Positions 55,356-64,000 of a stretch of DNA of 64,000 nucleotides are shown here, in pieces. The position numbers were made by a program, and so were the translations under genes. The DNA is from Cherax quadricarinatus. Taxonomy: Eukaryota > Arthropoda > Malacostraca > Decapoda > Parastacidae. Below the pieces are notes generated by a model. The model did no database searches. It saw only the letters and a list, made by a program, of their open reading frames with translations, and was not told where the DNA came from. Location of the stretch: positions 157,501 to 221,500 of the forward strand of contig NW_027195241.1 in NCBI RefSeq assembly GCF_038502225.1, written 5' to 3'. Numbering within the stretch: position 1 is the first letter of the stretch; the number at the start of each line of letters is the position of its first letter.

Positions 55356-56513
55356 CTGTTGCAACCACTGAATGGGTTGCAATATATATAATGTATATAA
55401 TGATTATGTATATATATAATTATTACCTTTTCATATAATTTTATATTGCTTATATTTGCGATAATAGCTAAATCGTAAATGTATTGCTTTATATTGTTAT
55501 TTGACTTAGTTATGTTGTTAGGTAGGATGTTACATATTATGTGCTCAGTTCAAGTCTTGATTGTCTAACTACTGTAATTATCGCTCTTTGCTCGTTAGAC
55601 TGCCGGCTTCTCGTTGTTGCTGGGCAGCAACCCACGGAGCTATCACGTGATCGAGGGGGGGTGTCCTCACCTCGCCTGAAATATTCAGTCTGGTCTAGAC
55701 TCTCTTGGTGGTTGGACAGATTGTCTGTCTCATTATTCTTGTTAGTTCTGTAGAACTCTGTTCACCGAACATTGTATAGACTTAGTGATTTTCGACGTTG
55801 TACTGAGGTTGTGTGTCACATAGACACTCGAAACATCTCAGGTCCTGCCCTGTAGCTTCTGACCTAACTTGTACTGGTTTCTGTGTATTATCACAGTCGG
55901 GGATTTTCTTATGCTGAACTTAGATTCAGTAGTATGGGAGTTTTGTGACTTTTGTGGAGGATCTGCAGATTGTCCCTACTTAGTGTCGTTATATTATCTC
56001 CTTGTTCCTGATTTTGTGTCGCAGTTGCTTGTTATATTGCTATTGGGCTTAGCATTCTTTTTATTGTTCAGGCAGACTGTTCTGATTGCCAGTTGGTCAA
56101 GAAGTTAGTTTATGTGAGGACTTTGTCAGTCACTTGTTTAAGTCTAGTCTAGTCGTGAGACAGAGTGAACTACTTAGAACACTTACACACATACACACTT
56201 ACTTGTACATATTTGTAATATCTTATTAAATGTTAATGTACCAGACGGTACTTAAGAATTATAAATGTGATATGTGCTTTCAGCACAATAATATTGAACT
56301 CGAGAGAAGTGATATTATTTTGATTACTGTGATTAATTTAATTTAATTTAATTTGATAATATACCTCTAGACTTAATAAATTTATTAAATTTTAATTTCT
56401 CTAGTTAGTAGCCTACCAGTTGTAATCCTGAAGCACTATTAATTCATACTGAATTCTAATGGATAATTGGACAAGGATACTGACTAATTGTTACGAAAGC
56501 CCAGTAACAGGCT
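55356..56513. repeat. Possible solo LTR splitting a LINE E copy
   Basis: A ~1.16-kb A/T-rich block begins TGTTGCAACCACTG and ends CAGTAACA, so the TGTT...AACA ends are inverted. It interrupts LINE E coding sequence. No coding motif is inside, and no target duplication was found. It could be a solo LTR or an unrelated insertion; the boundaries are tentative. Confidence 0.35.
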
Positions 56514-56539
56514 GGATGCTAGAAGGACAGTCCTTTCTA

Positions 56540-57480
56540 GTATTCACTGGAGATCTCTAAGCTTTTAGAATCGCGTTTTTTGTAACAGACACCTCTGTCT
56601 CAAGCCTCATCATTGCGGTATCATTCAAGACCAATGCTTTACACCCACACAACACTGTTGGCACCACTAAAATCTTGTGTATTACCCTTTTTGTCTCCAC
56701 AGATGCCTCAATGCACAGTTCAGTTTTTTCTTCGTCATTTCTATGGTTCACAATATCTCTCACAGAACCATGTGCCAACAAGAACCCACCACATCGTGCC
56801 CATACCCAAGCACCTAATCCGTTTTCATATTATCAAATCATAGCCCCTCTTTACCACTATCCAACTAAACAAAATTCGTCTCTTTAGACCTAATAACACC
56901 AGTTCCAAAAGCTCTTAAAATTTAGCAAATCACTCAAAACTATCTGGACACATTTACTTACTTTTTACTCGCTCCTTCCAATCTGAAATCAAATCTCTAA
57001 TTGCCTAGATTTTTTGATATTACCATAACCTTTTTCTTTTCTATCTTTACTTTTAATTTCCTACTTTTCCATGCCCTCCCAAATTCGTCTACCATCCACT
57101 GCAGCTTTTCTTCAGAATCTCCCAAATGCAATGTCATCGGCAAAAAAAAAAAAAACCTGCGACGACTCCCACTTCGTATTAGATTCTTGACCTTTTAATA
57201 TCACATCTCCCTAACACATTAACGTTCACCTCTTCTGCAACCTCATCCATAAATATGTTAAACAGCTCTAGTGACATTAAACATACCTGGAAAATAATCT
57301 CTGTGTATTCTAATTATTCTATTTTGAGCCTCATTATCCTTATGAAAACTCTTTACTGAGTGAAGTAATCTACCTGCTGTTGCACACACTTGCAACGTCT
57401 GCCACACTGCTGCTTCTTAATTCATTAACACAACGAAGAGCTTCTTACCTTTATACAAGTTTTGTTCAGTAATATCCTTC
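56540..57480 (-). pseudogene. LINE E fragment: RT palm and thumb
   Basis: From 57480 downward the minus strand shows decayed palm sequence, then 'ELFNIFMDEVAEEVNVNVLG' near 57250 and 'GDSEEKLQWMVDEFGRAWKS' near 57110. 'RKLKVKIEKKKVMVI' follows near 57045, then 'VETKRVIHKILVVPTVLCGC' near 56690 and 'LNDTAMMRLETEVSV' near 56610. The catalytic YADD-type box is degraded, and multiple stops and shifts are present. Confidence 0.75.
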
Positions 57481-57503
57481 AACATAAACACATCCACTAC
57501 CCT

Positions 57504-58037
57504 TACTAGAACCTCAGGAGTCTTACTAGAACCTCCTTCTTCCTCAGGAGTCTTACTAGAACCTCCTTCTTCCTCAGGAGTCTTACTAGAACCTCCTTCT
57601 TCCTCAGGAGTCTTACTAGAACCTCCTTCTTCCTCAGGAGTCTTACTAGAACCTCCTTCTTCCTCAGAAGTCTGACTAGAACCTCCTTCTTCCTCAGGAG
57701 TCTTACTAGAACCTCCTTCTTCCTCAGAAGTCTTACTAGAACCTCCTTCTTCCTCAGGAGTCTTACTATAACCTTTTTCTTCCTCAGGAGTCTTACTAGA
57801 ACCTCCTTCTTCCTCAGAAGTCTTACTAGAACCTCCTTCTTCCTCAGGAGTCTTACTAGAACCTCCTTCTTCCTCAGGAGTCTTACTAGAACCTCCTTCT
57901 TCCTCAGGAGTCTTACTAGAACCTCCTTCTTCCTCAGGAGTCTTACTAGAGCCTCCTTCTTCCTCAGGAGTCTTACTAGAGCCTCCTTCTTCCTCAGGAG
58001 TCTTACTAGAACCTCCTTCTTCCTCAGGAGTCTTACT
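57504..58037. repeat. 30-bp minisatellite (~17.5 units)
   Basis: The unit TCCTCAGGAGTCTTACTAGA + ACCTCCTTCT repeats almost perfectly, with a few substitutions (AGAAG, CTATAACC, GCCTCC). The ten-codon open frame on the minus strand (Val-Leu-Val-Arg-Leu-Leu-Arg-Lys-Lys-Glu) is a by-product of the period. High identity implies recent expansion. Confidence 0.96.
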
Positions 58038-58197
58038 GTTTTACCCATAATACTTTCATTTGCAACGTTAGTCTATATTCAGCAAACCACACGCTCGGTG
58101 ATGATTTCAAACCGATCGGATGAGTCATTTTACAGTTGATAAAACACTGTTTCCATCGATTCCATTTTTTTTAAATTTTACTTCATCAAAATGTGCT

Positions 58198-58660
58198 GTG
58201 ATTTATGAGACATCGTCAGTGATTTATGAGACACCGTCAGTGATTTATATGAGGCACCCTCAGTGATTTGTGAGGCACCGTCAGTGATTTGTGAGACACC
58301 GTCAGTGATTTATGAGGTACCGTCAGTGATTTATGAGGCACCGTCAGTGATTTATGAGGCACCGTCAGTGATTTATGAGGCACCGTCAGTGATTTATGAG
58401 GCACCGTCAGTGATTTATGAGGCACCGTCAGTGATTTATGAGGCACCGTCAGTGATTTATGAAGCACCGTAAGTGATTTATGAGGCACCGTCAGTGATTT
58501 ATGAGGCACCGTCAGTGATTTATGAGGCACCGTCAGTGATTTATGAAGCACCGTAAGTGATTTATGAGGCACCGTCAGTGATTTATGAGGCACCGTCAGT
58601 GATTTATGAGGCACCGTCAGTGATTTATGAGGCACCGTCAGTGATTTATGAGGCATGTAT
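58198..58660. repeat. 21-bp minisatellite (~22 units)
   Basis: The unit GTGATTTATGAGGCACCGTCA repeats head to tail, with diverged units at the left edge (gagacatcg, tatatgaggc). A four-unit block carrying 'gaagcaccgtaag' recurs (58461 and 58545, 84 bp apart). The seven-codon periodic minus-strand frame is not a gene. Confidence 0.95.
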
Positions 58661-58975
58661 GAGGCAACACTACTGAGGGTTATTACATGTTCACGTTGCA
58701 TCTGACCAATGTTACAGTGCCAACATGGGTCGCAGGTCACGAGAACATGTTAGCTGTTCCATGAATCTGGTTGTCGTCTAAGGACCCAAGCGATAAAAAT
58801 TTGAAGCTGAGTGGATGAAACGTTCTCGAATCATGAGCGAAACAAATGATACCTGGGGGAAGAAAATAAAAAATAAAAATAAATTCAGGCATGCTCTTGA
58901 AAGTCTTCCATCACGGATATCAAATGAACACTTCCTCGCGTAAATTATGTATTTATCAAGTTTTCTACATAAATA
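58661..58975. other. Unassigned DNA
   Basis: Nothing coding; an A-rich stretch 'agaaaataaaaaataaaaataaa' lies at 58860-58885. Confidence 0.45.
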
Positions 58976-59180
58976 GGTTGAAAATAGTATATAATACCGA
59001 CAAGTTGAAGAGTAAGAGATATGTGCAACATCTGAGAATATTCTGACTAAATGTTTCGCCTACACGGTCAGTTTCTTCAGTCAAACCATCCCACGGGTGA
59101 GGTTTGAACTCGCGGTTGGTGAGTCGTAAAACTATAGACCGACGCATTAACCACTGGGCCATCTGGCTAACTTGTAGTAG
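58976..59180 (-). mobile_element. tRNA-derived SINE
   Basis: On the minus strand a tRNA-like head starts near 59168. It contains an A box TGGCCCAGTGG (59151-59161) and a B box AGTTCAAACCT (59100-59110), correctly ordered and ~40 bp apart as in RNA polymerase III promoters. The body 'ggtttgactgaagaaactgacc', 'gtaggcgaaacatttagtcag' and 'aatattctcagatgttgcac' follows. It cannot be a working tRNA, because no cloverleaf 3' half is retained after the T arm. Confidence 0.75.
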
Positions 59181-60055
59181 CAACGATGATGTAATCAGTC
59201 CATCAACATTGGAGAAATAGTATTTGATGTGGTTAGATAAGATATCCAACTGTTGGGCGTGTGGTTACATCGTCAGCATCTCATCTCCCGGTCCTCGATA
59301 CCCAAGTGTCTGCACGTCACCAAGAGTGATGTAGTGCTCTCCTGGGAGTGTAATCGATACAAAACGTCGCCTCCGTGAATTCGGAAATGTTCCATCTCGT
59401 TGGTACTGTCCATTGGAATTCTCATCTTCGACCCAACTTTCAGGCAGCTCCTGTAGACGTATTTGAGGATGGATTATAGTCTATGGTGAAAAATTCTCTA
59501 CGAATATTAGATGGATTAAAAAAATAACTTCACGACCTATCCTCTCTACGTACAGTACACGATGAAAGTTTAAAAAAAATTCGAGCCTAGCTAAGTCAAC
59601 TACCAGTTGGCTGCTACTGAACTGTGAATTAATGTGAAGACCAAGGTACACTGTTGAAGAAGACTGAGTACAGTTGGTTACTTGTGTCTTCTTTGTGAAG
59701 TGAAAGGTAATAAGCTGAACAATACTGATAGAATCGTCCTTTTCATCAGAAGTCTGCTCAAAGAATTTTTCCTCCCTCATAGTAGGTTCTTTTCGTTTGG
59801 TGGAAGAATTAAGTCATTATTTCTACGGCCACACTGGGTGGGATTCGGCGCCCTCAAGATGGCCATTGCACGTAATGGCCTAACCAGATACTACTCGGTA
59901 GTCTGCGGTCTGCAGGTAATGACCCTACTGAATTAATCGTCTCGTCTAGCATCACTATCCCGTGTCTAGTAGAGCTAAGTATTCGTCCTGGGTCAAGCGA
60001 GCATCAGTGAGTGGGTATCACTTGGGTCCAGTGGCTGCCGTTTAGCTAATTGACT
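59181..60055. other. Unassigned intergenic DNA
   Basis: There is no recognised domain, tandem repeat or transposon end. Open frames are under 100 codons and without motif. Confidence 0.5.
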
Positions 60056-60059
60056 GTAC

Positions 60060-60650
60060 TCATATATTCAATTCAATTCAAATCAATTCAGTTCAATTCA
60101 AGTTTATTCTCTATAAGGGTTACAATTTGGGGTTTACAGGTTTTGGGTATTGTGTGGTTTACATGTTATAAACTACTAATTACAGAGGGGACCACTAGGA
60201 CACCTAGCATGGCTAGGCATTTTGAGCAGACTTAGATTAATTCTTAACATTAAATTCTTACAGATTATAGTATTAAGGCTAAGTGACTACATCATAATTT
60301 GTGAGTTTAGCAATGTGAATGCTTTTGTTTTGCCACAATACAAAATGTCTATATTGGAGTATCATAGGCAAACTTATGACTAGTTAGGATTTATTATTTT
60401 AAGATTAAGATTAGTATTTCTGGGTTTATGTCAGTGGGTGAGTGAGTGTAATTGTGAACCACCAGGTGGTAATCATGTAGTTAGTTGTCGGGGTGGATCA
60501 GGGAGATAAGATGTTTCTAACTGTAGTTTTGAAAGTGATGAATGTGTCTGCAGTTCTAGAGTTTTCAGGTAGGGTGTTTCAGATTTTAGGTCCTTTGAAA
60601 TACATTGAATTTTTGTTATCTCTTGTATCTATAAACTAAATAGTTAAACG
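60060..60650 (-). pseudogene. LINE G 3'-end fragment (related to LINE C)
   Basis: The minus strand encodes 'KNSMYFKGPKI', a stop, then 'NTLPENSRTADTFITFKTTV'. This resembles the LINE C C-terminus 'KNSMHIKGPKIWNSLPVNIK' but is clearly a different family. A ~450-bp 3' UTR follows, ending in an ATTGA-type tandem tail (plus strand 'ttcaattcaattcaaatcaa') near 60065-60100. Only about the last 60 codons remain. Confidence 0.7.
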
Positions 60651-60782
60651 ATTCATAGAAATCAGAAAATTAGTCAGCAAAGGTCCTTCATGAATCCATG
60701 TTAAGTTTCGTGAATTTGATTATGCTAATAATGATGGCTTCTTATTTAATCCTTTAAAATAGACTAATAATTTGCTTTTAGA

Positions 60783-63700
60783 GGTAGTAGGTTGGTAAAC
60801 AGCAACCACCAAGGGACGTACTACCGTCCTGTGGTAGTAGGATGGTAAACAGCAACCACCAAGGGAGGTACTACCGTCCTGTGGTAGTAGGTTGGCAAAC
60901 AGCAACCACCAAGGGAGGTACTACCGTCCTGTGGTAATAGGTTGGTAAACAGCAACCACCAAGGGAGGTACTACCGTCCTGTGGTAGTAGGTTGGTAAAC
61001 AGCAACCAACAAGGCAGGCACTACCGTCCTGTGGTAGTAGGTTGGTAAACAGCAACCACTAAGGGAGGCACTACCGTCCTGTGGTAGTAGGTTATTAAAC
61101 AGCAACCACCAAGGGAGGTACTACCGTCCTGTGGTAGTAGGTTGGTAAACAGCAACCACCTAGGGAGGTACTACCGTCCTGTGGTAGTAGGTTGGTAAAC
61201 AGCAACCACCAAGGGAGGTACTACCGTCCTGTGGTAGTAGGTTGGTAAACAGCAACCACCTAGGGAGGTACTACCGTCCTGTGGTAGTAGGTTGGCAAAC
61301 AGCAACCACCAAGGGAGGTACTACCGTCCTGTGGTAGTAGGTTGGTAAACAGCAACCACCAAGGGAGGTACTACCGTCCTGTGGTAGTAGGTTGGAAACA
61401 GCAACCACCAAGGCAGGCACTACCATCCTGTGGTAGTAGGTTGGTAAACAGCAACCACCAAGGGAGGTACTACCGTCCTGTGGTAGTAGGTTGGTAAACA
61501 GCAACCACCAAGGGAGGTACTACCGTCCTGTGGTAGTAGGTTGGTAAACAGCAACCACCAAGGGAGGTACTACCGTCCTGTGGTAGTAGGTTGGTAAACA
61601 GCAACCACCAAGGGAGGTACTACCGTCCTGTGGTAGTAGGTTGGTAAACAGCAACCACCTAGGGAGGTACTACCGTCCTGTGCTAGTAGGTTGGTAAACA
61701 GCAACCAACCACCAAGGGAGGTACTACCGTCCTGTGGTAGTAGGTTGGTAAACAGCAACCACAAAGGGAGGTACTACCGTCCTGTGGTAGTAGGTTGGTA
61801 AACAGCAACCACCAAGGGAGGTACTACCGTCCTGTGGTAGTAGGTTGGTAAACAGCAACCACCTAGGGAGGTACTACCGTCCTGTGGTAGTAGGTTGGTA
61901 AACAGCAACCACCTAGGGAGGTACTACCGTCCTGTGGTAGTAGGTTGGTAAACAGCAACCACCTAGGGAGGTACTACCGTCCTGTGGTAGTAGGTTGGTA
62001 AACAGCAATCACCTAGAGAGGTACTACCGTCCTGTGGCAGTAGGTTGGTAAACAGCAACCACCTAGGGAAGTACTACCGTCCTGTGGTAGTAGGTTGGTA
62101 AACAGCAACCACCAAGGGAGGTACTACCGTCCTGTGGTAGTAGGTTGGTAAACAGCAACGACCAAGGGAGGTACTACCGTCCTGTGGTAGTAGGTTGGTA
62201 AACAGCAACCACCAAGGGAGGTACTACCGTCCTGTGGTAGTAGGTTGGTAAACAGCAACCACCAAGGGAGGTACTACCGTCCTGTGGTAGTAGGTTGGTA
62301 AACAGCAACCTCCAAGGGAGGTACTACCGTCCTGTGGTAGTAGATTGGTAAACAGCAACCACTAAGGGAGGCACTACCGTCCTGTGGTAGTAGGATGGTA
62401 AACAGCAACCACCAAGGGAGGTACTACCGTCCTGTGGTAGTAGGTTGGTAAACAGCAACCACCAAGGGAGGTACTACCATCCTGTGGTAGTAGGTTGGTA
62501 AACAGCAACCACCAAGAGAGGTACTACCGTCCTGTGGTAGTAGGTTGGTAAACAGCAACCACAAAGGGAGGTACTACCGTCCTGTGGTAGTAGGTTGGTA
62601 AACAGCAACCACTAAGGGAGGTACTACCGTCCTGTGGTAGTAGGTTGGTAAACAGCAACCACCAAGGGAGGTACTACCGTCCTGTGGTAGTAGGTTGGTA
62701 AACAGCAACCACTAAGGGAGGTACTACCGTCCTGTGGTAGTAGGTTGGTAAACAGCAACCACCAAGGGAGGTACTACAGTCCTGTGGTAGTAGGTTGGTA
62801 AACAGCAACCACCAAGGGAGGTACTGCCGTCCTGTGGTAGTAGGTTGGTAAACAGCAACCACCAAGGGAGGTACTACCGTCCTGTGGTAGTAGGTTGGTA
62901 AACAGCAACCACCAAGGGAGGTTCTACCGTCCTGTGATAGTAGGTTGGTAAACAGCAACCACCAAGGGAGGTACTACCGTCCTGTGGTAGTAGGTTGGTA
63001 AACAGCAACCACCTAGGGAGGTACTACCGTCCTGTGGTAGTATGTTGGTAAACAGCAACCACCTAGGGAGGTACTACAGTCCTGTGGTAGTAGGTTGGTA
63101 AACAGCAACCACCAAGGAAGGTACTACCGTCCTGTGGTAGTAGGTTGGTAAACAGCAACCACCAAGGGAGGTACTACCGTCATGTGGTAGTAGGTTGGTA
63201 AACAGCAACCACCAAGGGAGGTACTACCGTCCTGTGGTAGTAGGTTGGTAAACAGCAACCTCCTAGGGAGGTACTACCGTCCTGTGGTAGTAGGTTGGTA
63301 AACAGCAACCACCAAGGGAGGTATTACCGTCCTGTGGTAGTAGGTTGGAAAACAGCAACCACCAAGGGAGGTACTACCGTCCTGTGGTAGTAGGCTGGTA
63401 AACAGCAACCACCAAGGGAGGTACTACCGTCCTGTGGTAGTAGGTTGGTAAACAGCAACCTCCAAGGGAGGTACTACCGTCCTGTTGTAGTAGGTTGGTA
63501 AACAGCAACCACCAAGGGAGGTACTACCGTCCTGTGGTAGTAGGTTGGTAAACAGCAACCACCAAGGGAGGTACTGCCGTCCTGTGGTAGTAGGTTGGTA
63601 AACAGCAACCACCAAGGGAGGTACTACCGTCCTGTGGTAGTAGGTTGGTAAACAGCAACCACCAAGGGAGGTTCTACCGTCCTGTGATAGTAGGTTGGTA

Positions 63701-64000
63701 AACAGCAACCACCAAGGGAGGTACTACCGTCCTGTGGTAGTAGGTTGGTAAACAGCAACCACCAAGGGAGGTACTACCGTCCTGTGGTAGTAGGTTGGTA
63801 AACAGCAACCACCTAGGGAGGTACTACCGTCCTGTGGTAGTACGTTGGTAAACAGCAAGCTCAAGGGAGGTACTACCGTCCTGTGGTAGTAGGTTGGTAA
63901 ACAGCAACCACCTAGGGAGGTACTACCGTCCTGTGGTAGTAGGTTGGTAAACAGCAACCACCAAGGGAGGTACTACCGTCCTGTGGTAGTAGGTTGGTAA
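60783..64000. repeat. 50-bp satellite array (~64 units, continues past the window)
   Basis: The unit is GGTAGTAGGTTGGTAAACAG + CAACCACCAAGGGAGGTACT + ACCGTCCTGT. Variation is low (A/T in CCAAGGG against CCTAGGG is most common). Within each unit GGTTG pairs with CAACC, and GGTAGTA pairs with TACTACC. A 750-bp block (15 units) is duplicated: the marker variants 'gtactgccgt' (62821/63571) and 'gttctaccgtcctgtgatag' (62921/63671) recur at exactly that offset. Open frames in it are periodic artefacts. Confidence 0.97.

Noticed and set aside
57506..58048. 180-codon open frame with a Val-Leu-Val-Arg-Leu-Leu-Arg-Lys-Lys-Glu period
   Set aside because: It is the 30-bp minisatellite read in frame; no flanking coding sequence or motif.
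58237..58740. 167-codon His-Lys-Ser-Leu-Thr-Val-Pro repeat protein
   Set aside because: A 21-bp minisatellite read as seven codons; no start context or domain.
59095..59170. Functional tRNA gene
   Set aside because: A and B boxes are present, but the sequence diverges from a cloverleaf after the B box and leads into a SINE body.
60783..64000. CRISPR-like array
   Set aside because: The 50-bp units have no variable spacers; differences are scattered point changes. The context is eukaryotic satellite DNA.

Overview
The window is repeat-dense nuclear DNA of an animal, most likely a decapod crustacean. Two dispersed 3'-end sequences support this: 'tactcacctagttg...ggttgcaggggtcga' and 'gagagttccgggggtcaa...gcggcc', both of which I recognise from crayfish and other decapod genomes. 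That assignment is inference from memory, not a search. I found no convincing host gene, rRNA, functional tRNA or CRISPR array. Nearly all interpretable sequence is retrotransposon or tandem repeat.

Layout. 1-5 kb: decayed minus-strand LINE reverse-transcriptase pieces of three families. 5.3-9.3 kb: an almost complete LINE of a family here called LINE B, with an intact ORF2 (5356-8220) and an ORF1 broken by three stop codons. 9.3-11.1 kb: (AG)n and (TG)n tracts. 11.1-15.9 kb: four more LINE B copies, all in the same orientation and mostly joined through (TG)n/(CA)n tracts. 16.3-24.3 kb: a three-level nest, in which a LINE B copy is split by a non-coding element bounded by ~300-bp direct repeats, and that element carries an intact LINE (LINE C, 984-residue ORF, 17166-20120). 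24.3-25.6 kb: two more LINE B copies. 25.6-28.9 kb: a longer LINE A copy. 29.6-39.5 kb: a LINE B copy split by a complete LTR retrotransposon (30413-37607).

The LTR element is the most notable object. It has two 1071-bp LTRs, a perfect 5-bp target duplication (GCCTG), a primer binding site and a polypurine tract. Its order is gag (zinc knuckle, SCAN-like capsid) - protease - integrase - reverse transcriptase - RNase H. Integrase lies upstream of RT, as in the Gmr1-like branch of Ty3/gypsy. It is dead: an integrase catalytic Asp is Tyr, the second Asp of the RT active site is Asn, and there is a stop codon plus frameshifts.

40.3-64 kb is dominated by tandem arrays with monomers of 33 bp (40.3-46.9 kb), 14 bp (50.1-54.7 kb), 30 bp (57.5-58.0 kb), 21 bp (58.2-58.7 kb) and 50 bp (60.8 kb to the window end). 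Between them lie LINE fragments, a tRNA-derived SINE, a possible solo LTR and unassigned DNA. Several arrays have higher-order structure. Long open frames inside the arrays are by-products of period and composition, not genes.
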